The translations under genes were made by a program, and so were the position numbers. DNA of 64,000 nt, taken from assembly GCF_000224145.3 (NCBI RefSeq), contig NC_020169.2, positions 832,032-896,031 on the forward strand, read 5' to 3'. Below, in pieces: positions 53,082-64,000 of this stretch. Position 1 is the first letter of the stretch, and the number at the start of each line of letters is the position of its first letter. Below the pieces are notes generated by a model. It did not search any database. It was not told the origin of the DNA and saw only the letters and a program-made list of their open reading frames with translations. Origin of the DNA: Ciona intestinalis (Eukaryota > Chordata > Ascidiacea > Phlebobranchia > Cionidae).

Positions 53082-55812
53082 GTTCTTCCTCGATGATAGC
53101 ATTTCTTCTGTTTTCCATCCGTTTTAAGACACCTTTGATTCTATACCTTCGTCCGTTCATTGAACAGAAGGTACAATAGCCAATATAACAGCACTGCTGA
53201 TCAGTTTCATAAACCGGTTATTGCAGGTTGATACAATCAAAGTAAAGACACCAGAGGAGATCGAACGTAGGAACGCCATACAGAATATATTAGCTGATCC
53301 TCACCCTGGTCTGTACCCCTTGTCTTCTTTCGTTCAAGACATCGTCGTTGAAATACGTGAAGTGAAGCGTCGTCTACAATGCGGGAAACGTAAGTAGAAA
53401 ACCTGTTTTGGAGAAACATTTTGCTTATGTCTCATTGCATTTGGTAATATAGTAGGGTGGGGGAAGACGGGACACCTTTAGCACATAATATCCAAATATC
53501 CTAATGGTGTTTTAAACAATTAACAACTTTCTATGAGAGTCGTGAGGGGAAATATAATTCATTGAAAGTTCTTTGTTTACTATCAAATGCGACGAGTAAA
53601 GAGAAAAAAAAAGGTGTCCCATCTTCCCCCACCATACTATACGGAAAACGCAGCTGTCATTGTTGAGTTGCCAAGTTGGCAACCATGCAAAAACCACAGA
53701 GTTGCTTACTTGCTAACTCGTATTATACACGCTTTCTGTATTTAAACATAATGTGCAATAAAGTAACTTTTGTCATTCGACATTCAGTAAACACGACGCC
53801 CAACACTCCTAATATTGGATTACCTTTCCCATCTCGGACATTAAAACCCACCAAGGACCGTACGAGAGTTAACTCGTTCAGATTCGCTGTTTCTTCTGGA
53901 TCACATAAAGTGCAAGTCGAAAAGGAGGAATCTGTAACACCAATAGTTGACACCCAGTAAGCAGTTTATTTTAGGTTGAGGCAAGATGGGACACGTTTTC
54001 ATTCTATTATCTCATCATATTTGGTAGTAAGCAAAGAACATTCAAAGATTTATAAAACCGTATCCTTACGACTGCCATATATACTGACATTTTCACTAAC
54101 TTTTAGTTTGAGAAGAGTAGCAGACAATAATGTTATTACGTTCCAGGCGTACTTCGGGACAAAAGAAGTTTTCTAAAGGACGAGATTCATGGAAGAAATT
54201 GAGTCGTGCGGCGACCGAAAGTTTCCATGTATGATAAGTGTTGTTTATTATACAGTAGGGTGGGGAAAATGAGACACAATTTCATTTCTTTTTTTCGTCC
54301 TATTTAATAGTAAACAAAGAACATGCAAATAATTATAAAACTGTATTCTTAAGACTCCCACAGCCCGTTGTTAGTCGTTTAAAACTATACTTGATGTACT
54401 TCTCGAGGATAAATAAGTAACATTTATCCACATATTTTATAGAACCAATCGTCATCTGCAACTACGAGTATTGATGACCAAGGATTTGGAAGTCGACATT
54501 CTTCCCTTAAGTAACTAATGTTTATATAAGTATAAATCGTTTTTTACTTAAAAAAAACAATAAGAGTAAAGTTTATTTTTCCGAATATGCGACGCTGAGA
54601 AAATTATGAACGTTGCCGTTGACATGCCCGTTGCCGGTCTATATACGTCATTATTTCTATATTTCAATATTTGTAAACACTCTTACATAGTACGCGCTTA
54701 ATCGTCGAAAAATTTTGTTTGGGCGTAATTTCGTTCACAGTACTATTTTTCATAGTACTTCAAGTCAAAAGTCCGGAGCTACAGCCGCTGCTGTCCCGAA
54801 TATAAAAGTAGATCACTGTCAAAGTCCTGGGACGTCAAGGTAAGCCAGAGTAATTGGACAATAATCAATGAATCTAACTTAATTGTCTTAGCATGGCTTA
54901 CAACACCGGGAAATATTTTTTAAGGTATACAGAGTATTGTGAGGAAAGATGGGACACCTTTTCATTCTATTTATTCGTCCACTTTGGCGATAAACAAAAA
55001 ACACTCAAGGAAATATAAAACCGTATCCTCGCAATTTCCATAGACCGTTGTTAATGGTTTGAAACCCGACCAGGTTGTATATTACAGTAGTGTGGGGGAA
55101 GATGGGACACTTTTTAACTTGATTTTCTCGTCCTCTTTAGTAGTAAAAAAAGAACATTCAAATAATTATGAAACCATATCCTCACGACCCCGATAGACCG
55201 TTGATAATTGTTTAAAACGCGATCAGGATATTTTTATATTATGTGCTAAAGGTGTCCCATCTTCCCCCACCCTGCTATAGCCCATTATTACCGCCCGGTT
55301 ATGGGCATAATGGCCATCCAGTGCTGGCTCTGGCATATTGTTGGACGCATGGAAAACGTATGTGAGTCACGGCCTACTAGGATTATCTCTAGTAGGCCGT
55401 GTGTGAGTCGTATAAAAAAACTACTTTTTTATTTCAGACATATCACGAAAGAAGCAAACAGAGAAGGATATTTTTATAAAACTCCATGCGCAAGTGGTGA
55501 ATGTACTAAAGGTAAGTTCCATTGAAAAGGTTTAATAAGGTTTTGTTGCCAACACGTTATTACGCAGACACTCAAGCAAACACTTCTGCAAAGTTGGTTA
55601 TTTGCGATGAAAACGTTAAAAAACCTAAGAGGGGGAAATCGTTTTACAAATCGAAGCACCAGCAGCCGGTATCTGAAACTAACAACCAGACAACAAAACA
55701 AGGCCAAGATTTTGACTTAGCCAGCTTTGAAAGAGCAAAACAAGCGCTCAGTAAAATGATCACCGCCACTTCGCCACCTGCAAGTCGAAGCCAATCTCCA
55801 GATCAAAGATAA
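53082..55812 (+). CDS. Unrecognised multi-exon protein
   Basis: Eight exons with matched phases: 53082-53170, 53227-53389, 53788-53956, 54147-54228, 54443-54510, 54756-54839, 55438-55511 and 55568-55812. From the ATG at 53093 the product is 320 residues, but a 5' acceptor (TATTCAG) before 53082 means more exons may lie in the 52305-52804 gap. The N-terminus is hydrophobic (MIAFLLFSIRF) and is followed by a folded-looking, helix-prone part (KTPEEIERRNAIQNILADPH, VVEIREVKRRLQ). The remainder is Ser/Thr/Lys-rich and probably disordered, with a basic patch (SGQKKFSKGRDSWKKLSR). A poly(A) signal lies at 55906-55911. I do not recognise the family. The consistent open frame across eight exons makes it a real gene despite this; some junctions could shift. 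Confidence 0.65.
53449..53641 (-). mobile_element. TIR element (MITE), full length
   Basis: TATAGTAGGGTGGGGGAAGA at the left, GGTGTCCCATCTTCCCCCAC at the right: one of the best-preserved copies, in intron 2 of the unrecognised gene. Confidence 0.9.
53972..54084 (+). mobile_element. TIR element (MITE), 5' half only
   Basis: GTTGAGGCAAGATGGGACAC then GGTAGTAAGCAAAGAACATT and ATAAAACCGTATCC; ends after ACTGCCATATA. Confidence 0.75.
54249..54397 (+). mobile_element. TIR element (MITE), distal end missing
   Basis: CAGTAGGGTGGGGAAAATGA, AGTAAACAAAGAACATG, then CCCGTTGTTAGTCGTTT; the second inverted end is absent. Confidence 0.75.
54926..55080 (+). mobile_element. TIR element (MITE), distal end missing
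   Basis: GTGAGGAAAGATGGGACACC at the left; ends in CGACCAGG and runs directly into the next copy. Confidence 0.75.
55082..55279 (+). mobile_element. TIR element (MITE), full length, next to another copy
   Basis: AGTGTGGGGGAAGATGGGAC at the left, GGTGTCCCATCTTCCCCCAC at the right. It abuts the truncated copy to its left, as if it had inserted into that copy's right part. Confidence 0.88.
55368..55401. repeat. Perfect inverted repeat, 13-bp arms
   Basis: CACGGCCTACTAG and CTAGTAGGCCGTG around an 8-base loop, just before the acceptor of the seventh exon of the unrecognised gene. Both arms are flanked by GTGAGTC. Confidence 0.8.
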
Positions 55813-56656
55813 AGAGAAGGTGGACAATACACAAACATGCCCTGGTTATAACTTGGTTACAATATAAGGGTTTGTAAGAACTGTCACATTTCCTTATTGT
55901 GTCAAAATAAAAAATAAAATATTAAAATACAACTTTGGCATTTTTAGGGAAAGTATTGGGAACAAAAAGTAAAAAGGGTTTCGACAGACTTAAATTATCC
56001 ACGACAGACTTAATGTCTGAAAAGGGTTTTACGTGTCCGCGATGAACTTTAAAATGGCCGTAACGACAGTCAAAAAAGATATTGCTAACAAATGCACCTG
56101 TGGCCATGGAGATTTTGTCACAACAAAACTGTCAAAAAATGTTCCTTAGGAAGGACAAAAAATTGCACGTGACAGACCAGTGACTAACATCAAAACGTCC
56201 CCGGACAAAATGATACTTCCAAAATTCTAAAAGTGACTTTTATTTTACGCCAAAACTAACATAGAAGATACCTGCGGAGAATTCCTACCCTCTTAACCAA
56301 GCAATTAAAATGGCTACACACCATAGTACCATGAACTGTGGATAAAGACAATATATAAAACATATAATTGATAAACATGCTTCTGACGACTACAAGTAAA
56401 AATGCTTCCACAACAGTATCGCTGGGTTGAAGTGTGCAAAATGTTAAAATAATGTTGCAAAAAATAAGAACATACAGTTTTAAATATATCGCTACGTGTA
56501 CGGAAATTTATAACTAAAACGCTTCGTACAAGGAACGTACACTTATAGTAGAACTGTAATTGCACATTGATGTGTTTGACTTTAAAATAAATTTCAAAAA
56601 CGGATCCATGGAACAGAGAAAGCTACACAGTGAAATGATATGACGTCATATTAATA
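55813..56656. other. 3' UTRs of two convergent genes
   Basis: The left part holds the AATAAA at 55906-55911 of the unrecognised gene. The segment 56080-56130 (ATTGCTAACAAATGCACCTG, TGGCCATGG, TTTTGTCACAACAAAA) resembles 57673-57725 and 58998-59043 inside the DOP1 introns, so it is a small dispersed repeat. A minus-strand poly(A) signal candidate for DOP1 is TTTATT at 56238-56243. Confidence 0.5.
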
Positions 56657-59600
56657 TTACGTCATCGACTCGACAAAATCCTTTTGTAATATTGTTTCTA
56701 TGTGACGGAAAGTGGATGCTGAATCTGGAATTGAGGATTTTTATTAGCCGTTAATTTTAAGGAGTGTTTATTGTAGTTATACAATGTATATTAGGGTGGG
56801 GGAAGATGGGACACCTTTTACCCTATTTTATCGTCATATTTGGTAGTAAAAAAACAATCAAAGAACTATAAAACCGTATCCTCACTTCCATAAACCGTGG
56901 CGTATTAACTGTTTAAAACACGATCGGGATATCTGGGGATTATGCGCTAAAACAGGTTCCCATCTCCACTAACCCACAACATGGCTTCGTGCTCGCTTAC
57001 GAATTATCAACTGTTATCAACTGAGTGTCCAATCGGTTGGAGCAGTTGCCGATGTTTGTCCCATAAACACCCACAGGCATAACGGTAGTAGCATTGAGCT
57101 TCTATTACACGGTACCATCGGTTATCAAGGCATGTACTCCAACCATTGAGTTGTATTATAATGCTCAGGCAGTCATACGATTACTTGACCATCATCCACC
57201 TACCTTTTGTATTAGATGGAACAAACTGATTTGGCGTCCTATGCATTGCTAGCATGGTATGAGGTTCAACTAAAGTGTTGAAAAAATTCTGAAGTTGCCA
57301 GAGTGACGTGAGGCGATTCATTTCAAGCAAAGGACGCATAGCTTCGACGTTGACAAGTTTCCGACCACCGTTCGTGCTCTGCGGTAGTTACTTTATTACA
57401 TTTTTTTGTCAAAGGATGCAAAGATGAAAGAATAAATGGAAGTTTTACGCGGCGGGGCAAGACAGCCGTTATACCATATATACACAGCCGGTATAACCAT
57501 TATAATACGGGTGTTCTTTTTAACCACCTCTTGCACCGCTTACGAACTACCACGTATCGTCGTATGAACGCCGAGAACAGTTTCTAAAATTCATACAATA
57601 AACCAGCATTGAATTAAATATGCTAGCACTTAATAGTTAACACATATTTTTTTCTAAAAATCACTGCAGAATATCATGATATTGCAAACAAATACACTTG
57701 TGGCCATGTTGGTTTTGTCACAAAAAAAAATCGCTCACTTTTCGAGCCAGTAATCGCTTGATTCGAACACAATGTGGGACAAATTCACGATCGTTGGTTG
57801 TCGAGTTGTGGGTGCTACCGTCCTCTGCAGGTTTAGAATTGGTGACGTCATCGTATACGTCATCAACATTTTCTCCCGGCTCGCCGACGAACGACCAACG
57901 AAAGAGCTGTAACGGATTATGATGGTTAATAAATAATTATTTTAATAAATTTTGATAAAAAAAGATTGTTAAACCATTGTGAGTTTTATCAGAGGGGAAG
58001 TATAATGAAATAGAAAAAGGTAAAAAATGTGTACTGTATTATTGAAAGGGAGTTTAACAATTAAGGATTGAATACGCGTGGGTATAGCAATATTTACCGC
58101 ATGTTCGTAACGTCAAATTATAATTCACTGCATTCATTCNNNNNNNNNNNNNNNNNNNNNNNNNNNNNNNNNNNNNNNNNNNNNNNNNNTGGTAGTAAAA
58201 AAACAATCAAAGAACTATAAAACCGTATCCTCACTTCCATAAACCGTGGCGTATTAACTGTTTAAAACACGATCGGGATATCTGGGGATTATGCGCTAAA
58301 ACAGGTTCCCATCTCCACTAACCCACAACATGGCTTCGTGCTCGCTTACGAATTATCAACTGTTATCAACTGAGTGTCCAATCGGTTGGAGCAGTTGCCG
58401 ATGTTTGTCCCATAAACACGCACAGGCATAATGGTAGTAGCATTGAGCTTCTACTACACGGTACCATCGGTTATCAAGGCATGTACTCCAACCATTGAGT
58501 TGTATTATAATGCTGAGGCAGTCATACGATTACTTGACCATCATCCACCTACCTTTTGTATTAGATGGAACAAATTGATTTGGCGTCCTATGCATTGCTA
58601 GCATGGTATGAGGTTCAACTAATGTGTTGAAAAAATTCTGAAGTTGCCAGAGTGACGTGAGGCGATTCATTTCAAGCAAAGGACGCATAGCTTCGACGTT
58701 GACAAGTTTTCGACCACCGTTCGTGCTCTGCGGTAGTTACTTTATTACATTTTTTTGTCAAAGGATGCAAAGATGAAAGAATGAATAAAACTTATGCGTG
58801 GCGGGGCAACCACAATGGTTATAACACGGATGTTTTTCATACACCCATCGCTTACGTGATTTCTTAACTACCACGTAGGAACTCCATAGGTGATTATTTC
58901 TTAAAATTTATACAATGAACCAGCAATGAATTAAATATGCTAGCACTTAATAGTTAACAAACATCCAGTTTTCTAAAAATCACTGCAGAATATCATGCTA
59001 TTGCAAACAAATACACTTGTGGCCATGTTGATTTTGTATAAAAAAAAGAGAAAAAATCGCTCACTTTTCGAGCCAGTAGTCGCTTGATTCGAACACAATG
59101 TGGGACAAATTCACGCTCGTTGGTTGTCGAGTTGTGGGTGCTACCGTCCTCTGCAGGTTTAGAATTGGTGACGTCATCGTATACGTCATCAACATTTTCT
59201 CCCGGCTCGCCGACGAACGACCAACGAAAGAGCTGTAGCGTATTATGATGGTTTATGAATCAGTTTTTTAATAAACTTTAAAAAAAAAGATTGTTAAACC
59301 ATTGTGACTTTTATCAGAGGCGAAGTATAATGTATTATTGGCAGGGAGTTTAACAATTAAGGATTGAATAAGCGTGGGGAAAGCAATATTTACCGCATGT
59401 TCGTAACGTCAAATTATAATTCACTGCATTCATTCCACATCAAAACTGTTAATACTTACCTTAAAATGGCAGAGTTGAGTCGGTTGCAAGCATAATATTA
59501 AATCCAGTAGTTTACACGCGGATAGATACATGGCCATCCACCTAAAGCAAGTTATGAAATAGTTTAAATTTTAATCGATAAACAAAAACCAAAATATCTA

Positions 59601-62600
59601 CTTTTCTTGCGAGTAAACGCTTGATATATTCGTTTGTCCGGAAAACAGAATTCCTCCGCCGCTAGACGTCGCTGTGGGGTTATCGAAGTCTGAATTACGC
59701 AGAGAATCGTTTTCAAAGCTGTGGAGAGTCAGTTGTTGTTCCAGTTGGCTCAAAACTTGCACCTACAAGTTATATATACCTCATTGTGCGTTTTGGTAAT
59801 GCTTTGGTGATTATTAGCTATCCGGACAATTGAAAATCGCCAACCGAGAGAAGAACCGAACCCGACAATTTCGTGTTGACAAAATAAGGAGGGGTTGTTG
59901 TTTGCTGCAACATTTGAAGACTATTGTGTTTTATGAACTATTGTGCTTTTGTATAGAAGATGGAATTCTAAATTGGGAAATTGTTACAGCATGTAGGGAC
60001 CTAAGATGACCCATTACCCCACGGTTGGGGTTTAGAAATGACCGGTTTTTAAATTTTAGCTTAGAATTTGGTATTTGGAATATACATATAACTATCTATT
60101 ATACGCTACGTACCAGTTCAGTGACAATTGACGGCCATAATGATTGTAGGTTGTTCGGAGATACGCGTAGTAGTAAGACACGGAAGCACAAGAATACCTG
60201 GGAAATATAAGGTTGATTTTAAAGTAATTTATAACGTGCTTCACAAAATAGTTGCAGTATGTACATTAGTAGGGCGTTCGACTTTTTATTTAAGGATACC
60301 AGGTTCAAATCTCGATGTTGCTATATAGTATTTTAAGCGCGTTTTTCGCTGAATCAGTAACGAAACACTAATTGCTCGAATCTGGTGGACCTCAACGGTA
60401 CTCCAAATTGTTAGCTATAATGAAAGCAACGATTCGTGTATTTTATGAGATGCGGATATAAGATGTATATGAATTTCATATCCGCTTGCAAAAGTATCAA
60501 GCTTCCCCAAAATACGCGGTTAAATAAATGACGTCCATTGATTCTATTTAACTAAGTAGTAACCTGTGCTTGTACTGCAGGAACTTGATGTAATTTTAAA
60601 CTTTCCGACAACCGTTCTTGTATCTCAGGTAAATGACGTTGATATTGGTTAGTGTCGCTGCTGAAGATAACGAAGGCAAGTCGCTTTAATAACATGGCAC
60701 GCTGTTCCAATTCCTTGAAAATTTAATGTCTTATTTAACATGAATGACGCATTTGTTAAATAAATAACACTATAAACTGCAAAATACGATTAAATCTCAA
60801 TGTACAGTCATGAGCATTTTAAGCCTAATTCACAGAAGCGGTTAAACTCACATACAATATTACTACCAACGTACTGTAGCGTAAGCATAAAGTTAATTGA
60901 ATGTTACGAACATATACTCGCAAGGTTAGTTTAGAAATAAAAAAACGGCTGTAATAGATAAATTTGCAACCTTATAGGTAATAATAATTTTATTATTCCT
61001 AGGTTGTATTTATTTTTTCTTGGTTGTATATCTTTATAAGTTATAGTATAGTGGGGGAAGATGGGACACCTTCAGCACATGATATCCAAATATCCTGATC
61101 CCGTTATAAACAATTAACAACGGTCTATGGGGTTCGTGAGGATACGGTTTTATAATTTTTTGAATGTTCTTACTACCAAATGGGACGAGACAATAGAACG
61201 AAAAGGTGTCCCATCTTCTACCATATATACAATAATTACACTCCAATACTCACTTGTTCTTTATTTGAAAATATATTGAGTGAAGGACCGGTGGCTGCGT
61301 TCCTGGTTAACCCGATGCGAACTGGATAAAAATTAAGTTAGACAATTTAATTAAACCTAAATTTATTAAAAATAGCATTGATCATATTCATTTGAGTTCA
61401 AAAGATATTGTAAATTTGGTATTTGTTTTAACTTTATGTCTCAGGGGGTTTAATGACGTGCTTTGCCGTAGTGCATTACTCGTATAAAGCAAAACTGTAT
61501 ACCCAATTATGCAAGCAGACTAACCGAATTAGATTAAAAGTCCTTTTAGCTTAAGCTAAAATAAAAGTTACAATATCCGGCGTACCCATTAGTTCTTTGA
61601 AAGTAGTTGCATCGTGCGTCATCAAGTGGTCAACTACGTTCCCCCACTCGATGGCGCAGTCGAGCGGCATTCGGAAGAAGTCATTATCCATCAGAAGTTC
61701 GAAGGCTTCCCTTTTCCAAGCGCGCCTTGTTTGCTGATAACCACTCACACTGGATAATAGGCGCACAGCCGCCTTGTAGCTGGGGGCGTTATTGGCACTG
61801 TAAGATATTGAGTTTAAGTTCTGAACAAATATCCGAGAAATTTAGAAAAGAAAGTTGGTACCTGTGGTTTTTAAGGTAAGGTGTGACGTTGGTCATGACG
61901 GGTGTCAACACGGGAACTATCTTGTCTTTCTCCTCACTGCCATAAATAACATCTAAAAGGTTCGCCAGTACCTAGAAGGGACACGAAGTTCAACACAATG
62001 CTGCTGAACTTGTTTAAAACAGTGCTGCTATTTTTTGCAACAAATGTTTTTAAAATAAATTTTCTTTTGACGTATTTTTACAATACTGGCCCGTAAAAGG
62101 CCTTATAAATTCACTGCAAATTTAAAATCAAAGGGTCAAGAAACACTGGTAAAAATAAAGCATAACAATGACGTGTTTCTACCTGAGCCAATACATTCAG
62201 GGCATGTAGACTGTGTATGAAGTTCGGGTTGTTGGCTTGCGGTAGCATGGACGTGTTTGATGAACCGGTTTCCTCCAACCGTGTGGTCGCCAAACCTGGA
62301 TCTGAGGTGACGGTTTTTGGCGCCGTCTCAGGACGACTTTTTGAATCTGAAACCGTTCAATAAACATAAAAAGGATTCTGGTATGTGAAGATATATTAAG
62401 TTGCTGATTGAATGGAAATTAAAATTCCGGGTTTAAAAGCAGTGTGGTTGAATATTAATTAACGTCAACTAACGTGACAACTGGAAATATAAATAGATTA
62501 ATAAAAGAGATTTATTTATATCGGAAGAGAAACGCATATTTATAACTTCGAAAATATTTCGAAAACTATTGCTACCAGGGATAATATAATTCTAAAACAG

Positions 62601-63765
62601 CTTACATTTTGTATAGACGTTTGGACCACCTATACAAGCAAAAGTACGACATATTAGTTTAAAAATGGCAACAAAATGCACGTATAAACGCAAATGGTTA
62701 AAACAAATATTTTTTTCAGTATGGTTTAATAAATTCACTTTACCCAATGGCCATACAGGGTGTAATTTCCTGGTTAGTTTTAAACTATAAACATAAAAAA
62801 AGAAAACCATCTCACCCATTAAATCTACAGAGGAACCCGACTCGGTCAACTTGTGTTTTGAATCCTTAAGTTGGTGGGGTCCAGGTATAACTGATGGAGC
62901 ACGACGAGCTAACCATCCACCATGCTCAAGTGAACAATCAACAATAGCATTACATGCTTCAATGCATTTCACGCATATGTCCTTGGAAATAATTAAATTG
63001 AGTTAAATGTATGAATGTAACTTACTATATCCTCGCGTGGCTGGAAAACGAGTCGTTATAACACGGGTGTTCATATACCTCGTGCCAGATCACGATTTAC
63101 TACGTATGTACTTTTGTGGGTGATTATATTTTTTTCGTTTTTTTTTATGTTATTTATTTATTACTCCGTTCATGGGGCGACTGAAAAAAAGCTGGTGGTC
63201 TTATACCTTATACATATTGTGTCCGCTAACGAGTTACCACTTATGTAACTTTTGAGGTTAATGTTTTTAATTTTGTGTTTTTCTGTATGCCTAATAATTT
63301 AGTAACCCAATTTGTAATTACCGTTAATTGTCTTGTCCATAGCTTTATCGAGCCTCGAACCCGTATACCCTCTGATTACGAGTGGTGTACCCACTGTGTC
63401 TATGGCGCCAATGCCCAGTTTTATAAAGCATAAGTAGCATGCTCAATTATCTATTCTAGGCGATAAAATAAATATACAATAAACCTCAATTCTACCTGTA
63501 GATCTTTTTGATCCTTTTTATCGGAAGAACCCGCAGCCCTGCGTGCGTATTCAGATACTAACAAGAGGAGAAAGAAATGGCAACGTACACTCAATTTTCC
63601 ACTGAGTGTCGCATTGGAGCCGGATATTGAAGGATTGGTAGGGGCGACTACAGGTCCAAGTGCAAGGCATTCCCTTACTAATGATAAAAGGTTGGGCCAT
63701 GCGTCACGTACAGCGGAACTTGTCTGTCGTTGAAGGAACCGTAATGTAAAGTCAAGGAGAGATTC
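56657..63765 (-). CDS. DOP1: DOP1 (Dopey) leucine-zipper-like protein, C-terminal 13 exons
   Basis: Large cytosolic protein that works with MON2 in endosome-to-Golgi traffic; the gene begins beyond the right edge. Exons, 5' to 3': 63496-63765 (KKDQKDLQ), 62816-62981, 62183-62346, 61862-61971, 61586-61797 ([30 protein letters not shown]), 61254-61321, 60564-60713 ([19 protein letters not shown]), 60114-60197 ([24 protein letters not shown]), 59602-59762, 59460-59541 ([10 protein letters not shown]), then 59065-59232 and 58553-58727 (or their duplicates 57739-57906 and 57204-57378), and the last exon 56657-56724 ([13 protein letters not shown], stop). Phases agree throughout and give 625 residues that follow human DOP1A/B to its end (human EEMVEKDFLEGM). 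The two doubled exons come from a duplicated assembly segment around a gap, because splicing both copies in series would break the frame. Confidence 0.93.
56788..56978 (+). mobile_element. TIR element (MITE) in the last DOP1 intron
   Basis: TATTAGGGTGGGGGAAGATG at the left, GGTTCCCATCTCCACTAACC at the right. Its right part is repeated at 58190-58327 as part of the assembly duplication. Confidence 0.82.
56841..58139. repeat. Duplicated DOP1 segment, left copy
   Basis: Repeats 58190-59435 from TGGTAGTAAAAAAACAATCA to the CATTCATTC beside the gap, covering two DOP1 exons and their introns, with a few per cent mismatches and a larger indel around 57470-57560. Confidence 0.9.
58140..58189. other. 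Assembly gap (50 N)
   Basis: Lies exactly between the two copies of the DOP1 segment. Confidence 0.95.
58190..59435. repeat. Duplicated DOP1 segment, right copy
   Basis: Second copy of 56841-58139. Its exons 59065-59232 and 58553-58727 code almost the same residues as the left copy (for example TTNERE against TTNDRE), as expected for two alleles. It includes the tail of the TIR element at its start. Confidence 0.9.
60240..60335 (+). mobile_element. tRNA-like SINE relic in a DOP1 intron
   Basis: TTAGTAGGGCGTTCGACT resembles a tRNA A-box region with an anticodon-stem start, and CCAGGTTCAAATCTCG matches a B box 30 bases later. There is no complete cloverleaf, so it is taken as a SINE head rather than a tRNA gene. 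Confidence 0.5.
61042..61229 (-). mobile_element. TIR element (MITE) in a DOP1 intron
   Basis: TATAGTGGGGGAAGATGGGA at the left, AAAGGTGTCCCATCTTCTAC at the right; reverse internal order and good preservation. It ends about 25 bases from the donor of the small exon 61254-61321. Confidence 0.87.
63045..63417 (-). mobile_element. tRNA-derived SINE in a DOP1 intron
   Basis: On the minus strand: GGCGCCATAGACACAGTGGG (A-box region), then ACGGGTTCGAGGCTCG (B box), body with AAGACAATTAACGG and AAATTGGGTTACTAA, a GTGGTAACTCGTTAGCGGA block shared with the relic at 2.6 kb, and an end with GAACACCCGTGTTATAACGA. The last motif also occurs within the duplicated DOP1 intron. Confidence 0.65.
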
Positions 63766-64000
63766 CTGTGGTCAAATAACAGTTACAGTGGATGTTGCGA
63801 AGCTAAACACCATTTTTTAAAGAAATTAATACAAAAGGTTTTGAATAACTGGGAAATTTTAGGTCGACGTGATTTTTATCTCAAGCGCTCCAAGAAAGAT
63901 AGTTGTGGGTGGTGTTTTAATAGTCGCCTAAACGACGTATATAGGCAGCCTGGGTGTTGGGGTAATGGATTAAATCTGGCCTATAACCTGGTTTTCGAAG
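63766..64000. other. DOP1 intron at the right edge
   Basis: No exon is recognised in these last bases; the remainder of DOP1 lies to the right of the window. Confidence 0.5.

Noticed and set aside
57001-57135. Possible last DOP1 exon reading [11 protein letters not shown] on the minus strand.
   Set aside because: It does not resemble the DOP1 C-terminus; the exon at 56657-56724 matches the family ending KDF-E-M and has the right phase.
60240-60335. Possible tRNA gene (A-box and B-box-like motifs).
   Set aside because: No full cloverleaf or acceptor stem pairing can be drawn, so it is listed as a SINE-like relic instead.

Overview
The window reads as a slice of an ascidian (tunicate) genome, most likely Ciona. 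Genes are compact and intron-rich with GT/AG splicing and short AT-rich introns. The muscle-type actins, Rh channel, CAF-1 large subunit, Asef-type RhoGEF and DOP1 are all chordate-like. A short TIR element and tRNA-derived SINEs are scattered through introns and spacers. There is no operon-like or bacterial content, no CRISPR array and no rRNA. Four runs of N interrupt the sequence, and two of them are flanked by near-identical copies of the same segment, which points to assembly artefacts in a highly polymorphic species.

Layout, left to right. (1) 1-1030, minus: the 5' part of a divergent actin-related gene. (2) 2302-5333, minus: an Rh-type ammonium transporter. (3) 8516-18283, plus: a complete CAF-1 p150 (CHAF1A) gene in 24 coding exons. 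(4) 21229-36375, plus: an Asef/SPATA13-type RhoGEF with SH3, DH and PH domains, a very long N-terminal region and at least two further 5' exons that fit the same acceptor. (5) 37724-42216: two muscle-type actin genes head to head, sharing a spacer with mirrored TATA and E-box elements. (6) 43302-44960, minus: an intronless membrane glycerophosphodiester phosphodiesterase. (7) 45764-47444, plus: adenylate kinase 6. (8) 49365-49622, plus: a small secreted protein I do not recognise. (9) 51022-52304, minus: the C-terminal exons of a fibrinogen-like-domain protein. (10) 53082-55812, plus: a gene I could not assign. (11) 56657-63765, minus: the C-terminal 13 exons of DOP1 (Dopey).

The genes are not one functional pathway; they are ordinary housekeeping, signalling and muscle genes side by side. 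About 25 copies of a roughly 190-bp terminal-inverted-repeat element lie in the non-coding DNA, densest between 48 and 56 kb. Exon boundaries were worked out by hand from splice signals, reading frame and remembered vertebrate protein sequences; no alignment or database search was run. I found no convincing evidence of an undescribed biological system. The items most worth a second look are the actin palindrome, the divergent actin-related protein, the alternative 5' exons of the RhoGEF, the unassigned secreted protein and unassigned gene, and the two gap-flanking duplications.
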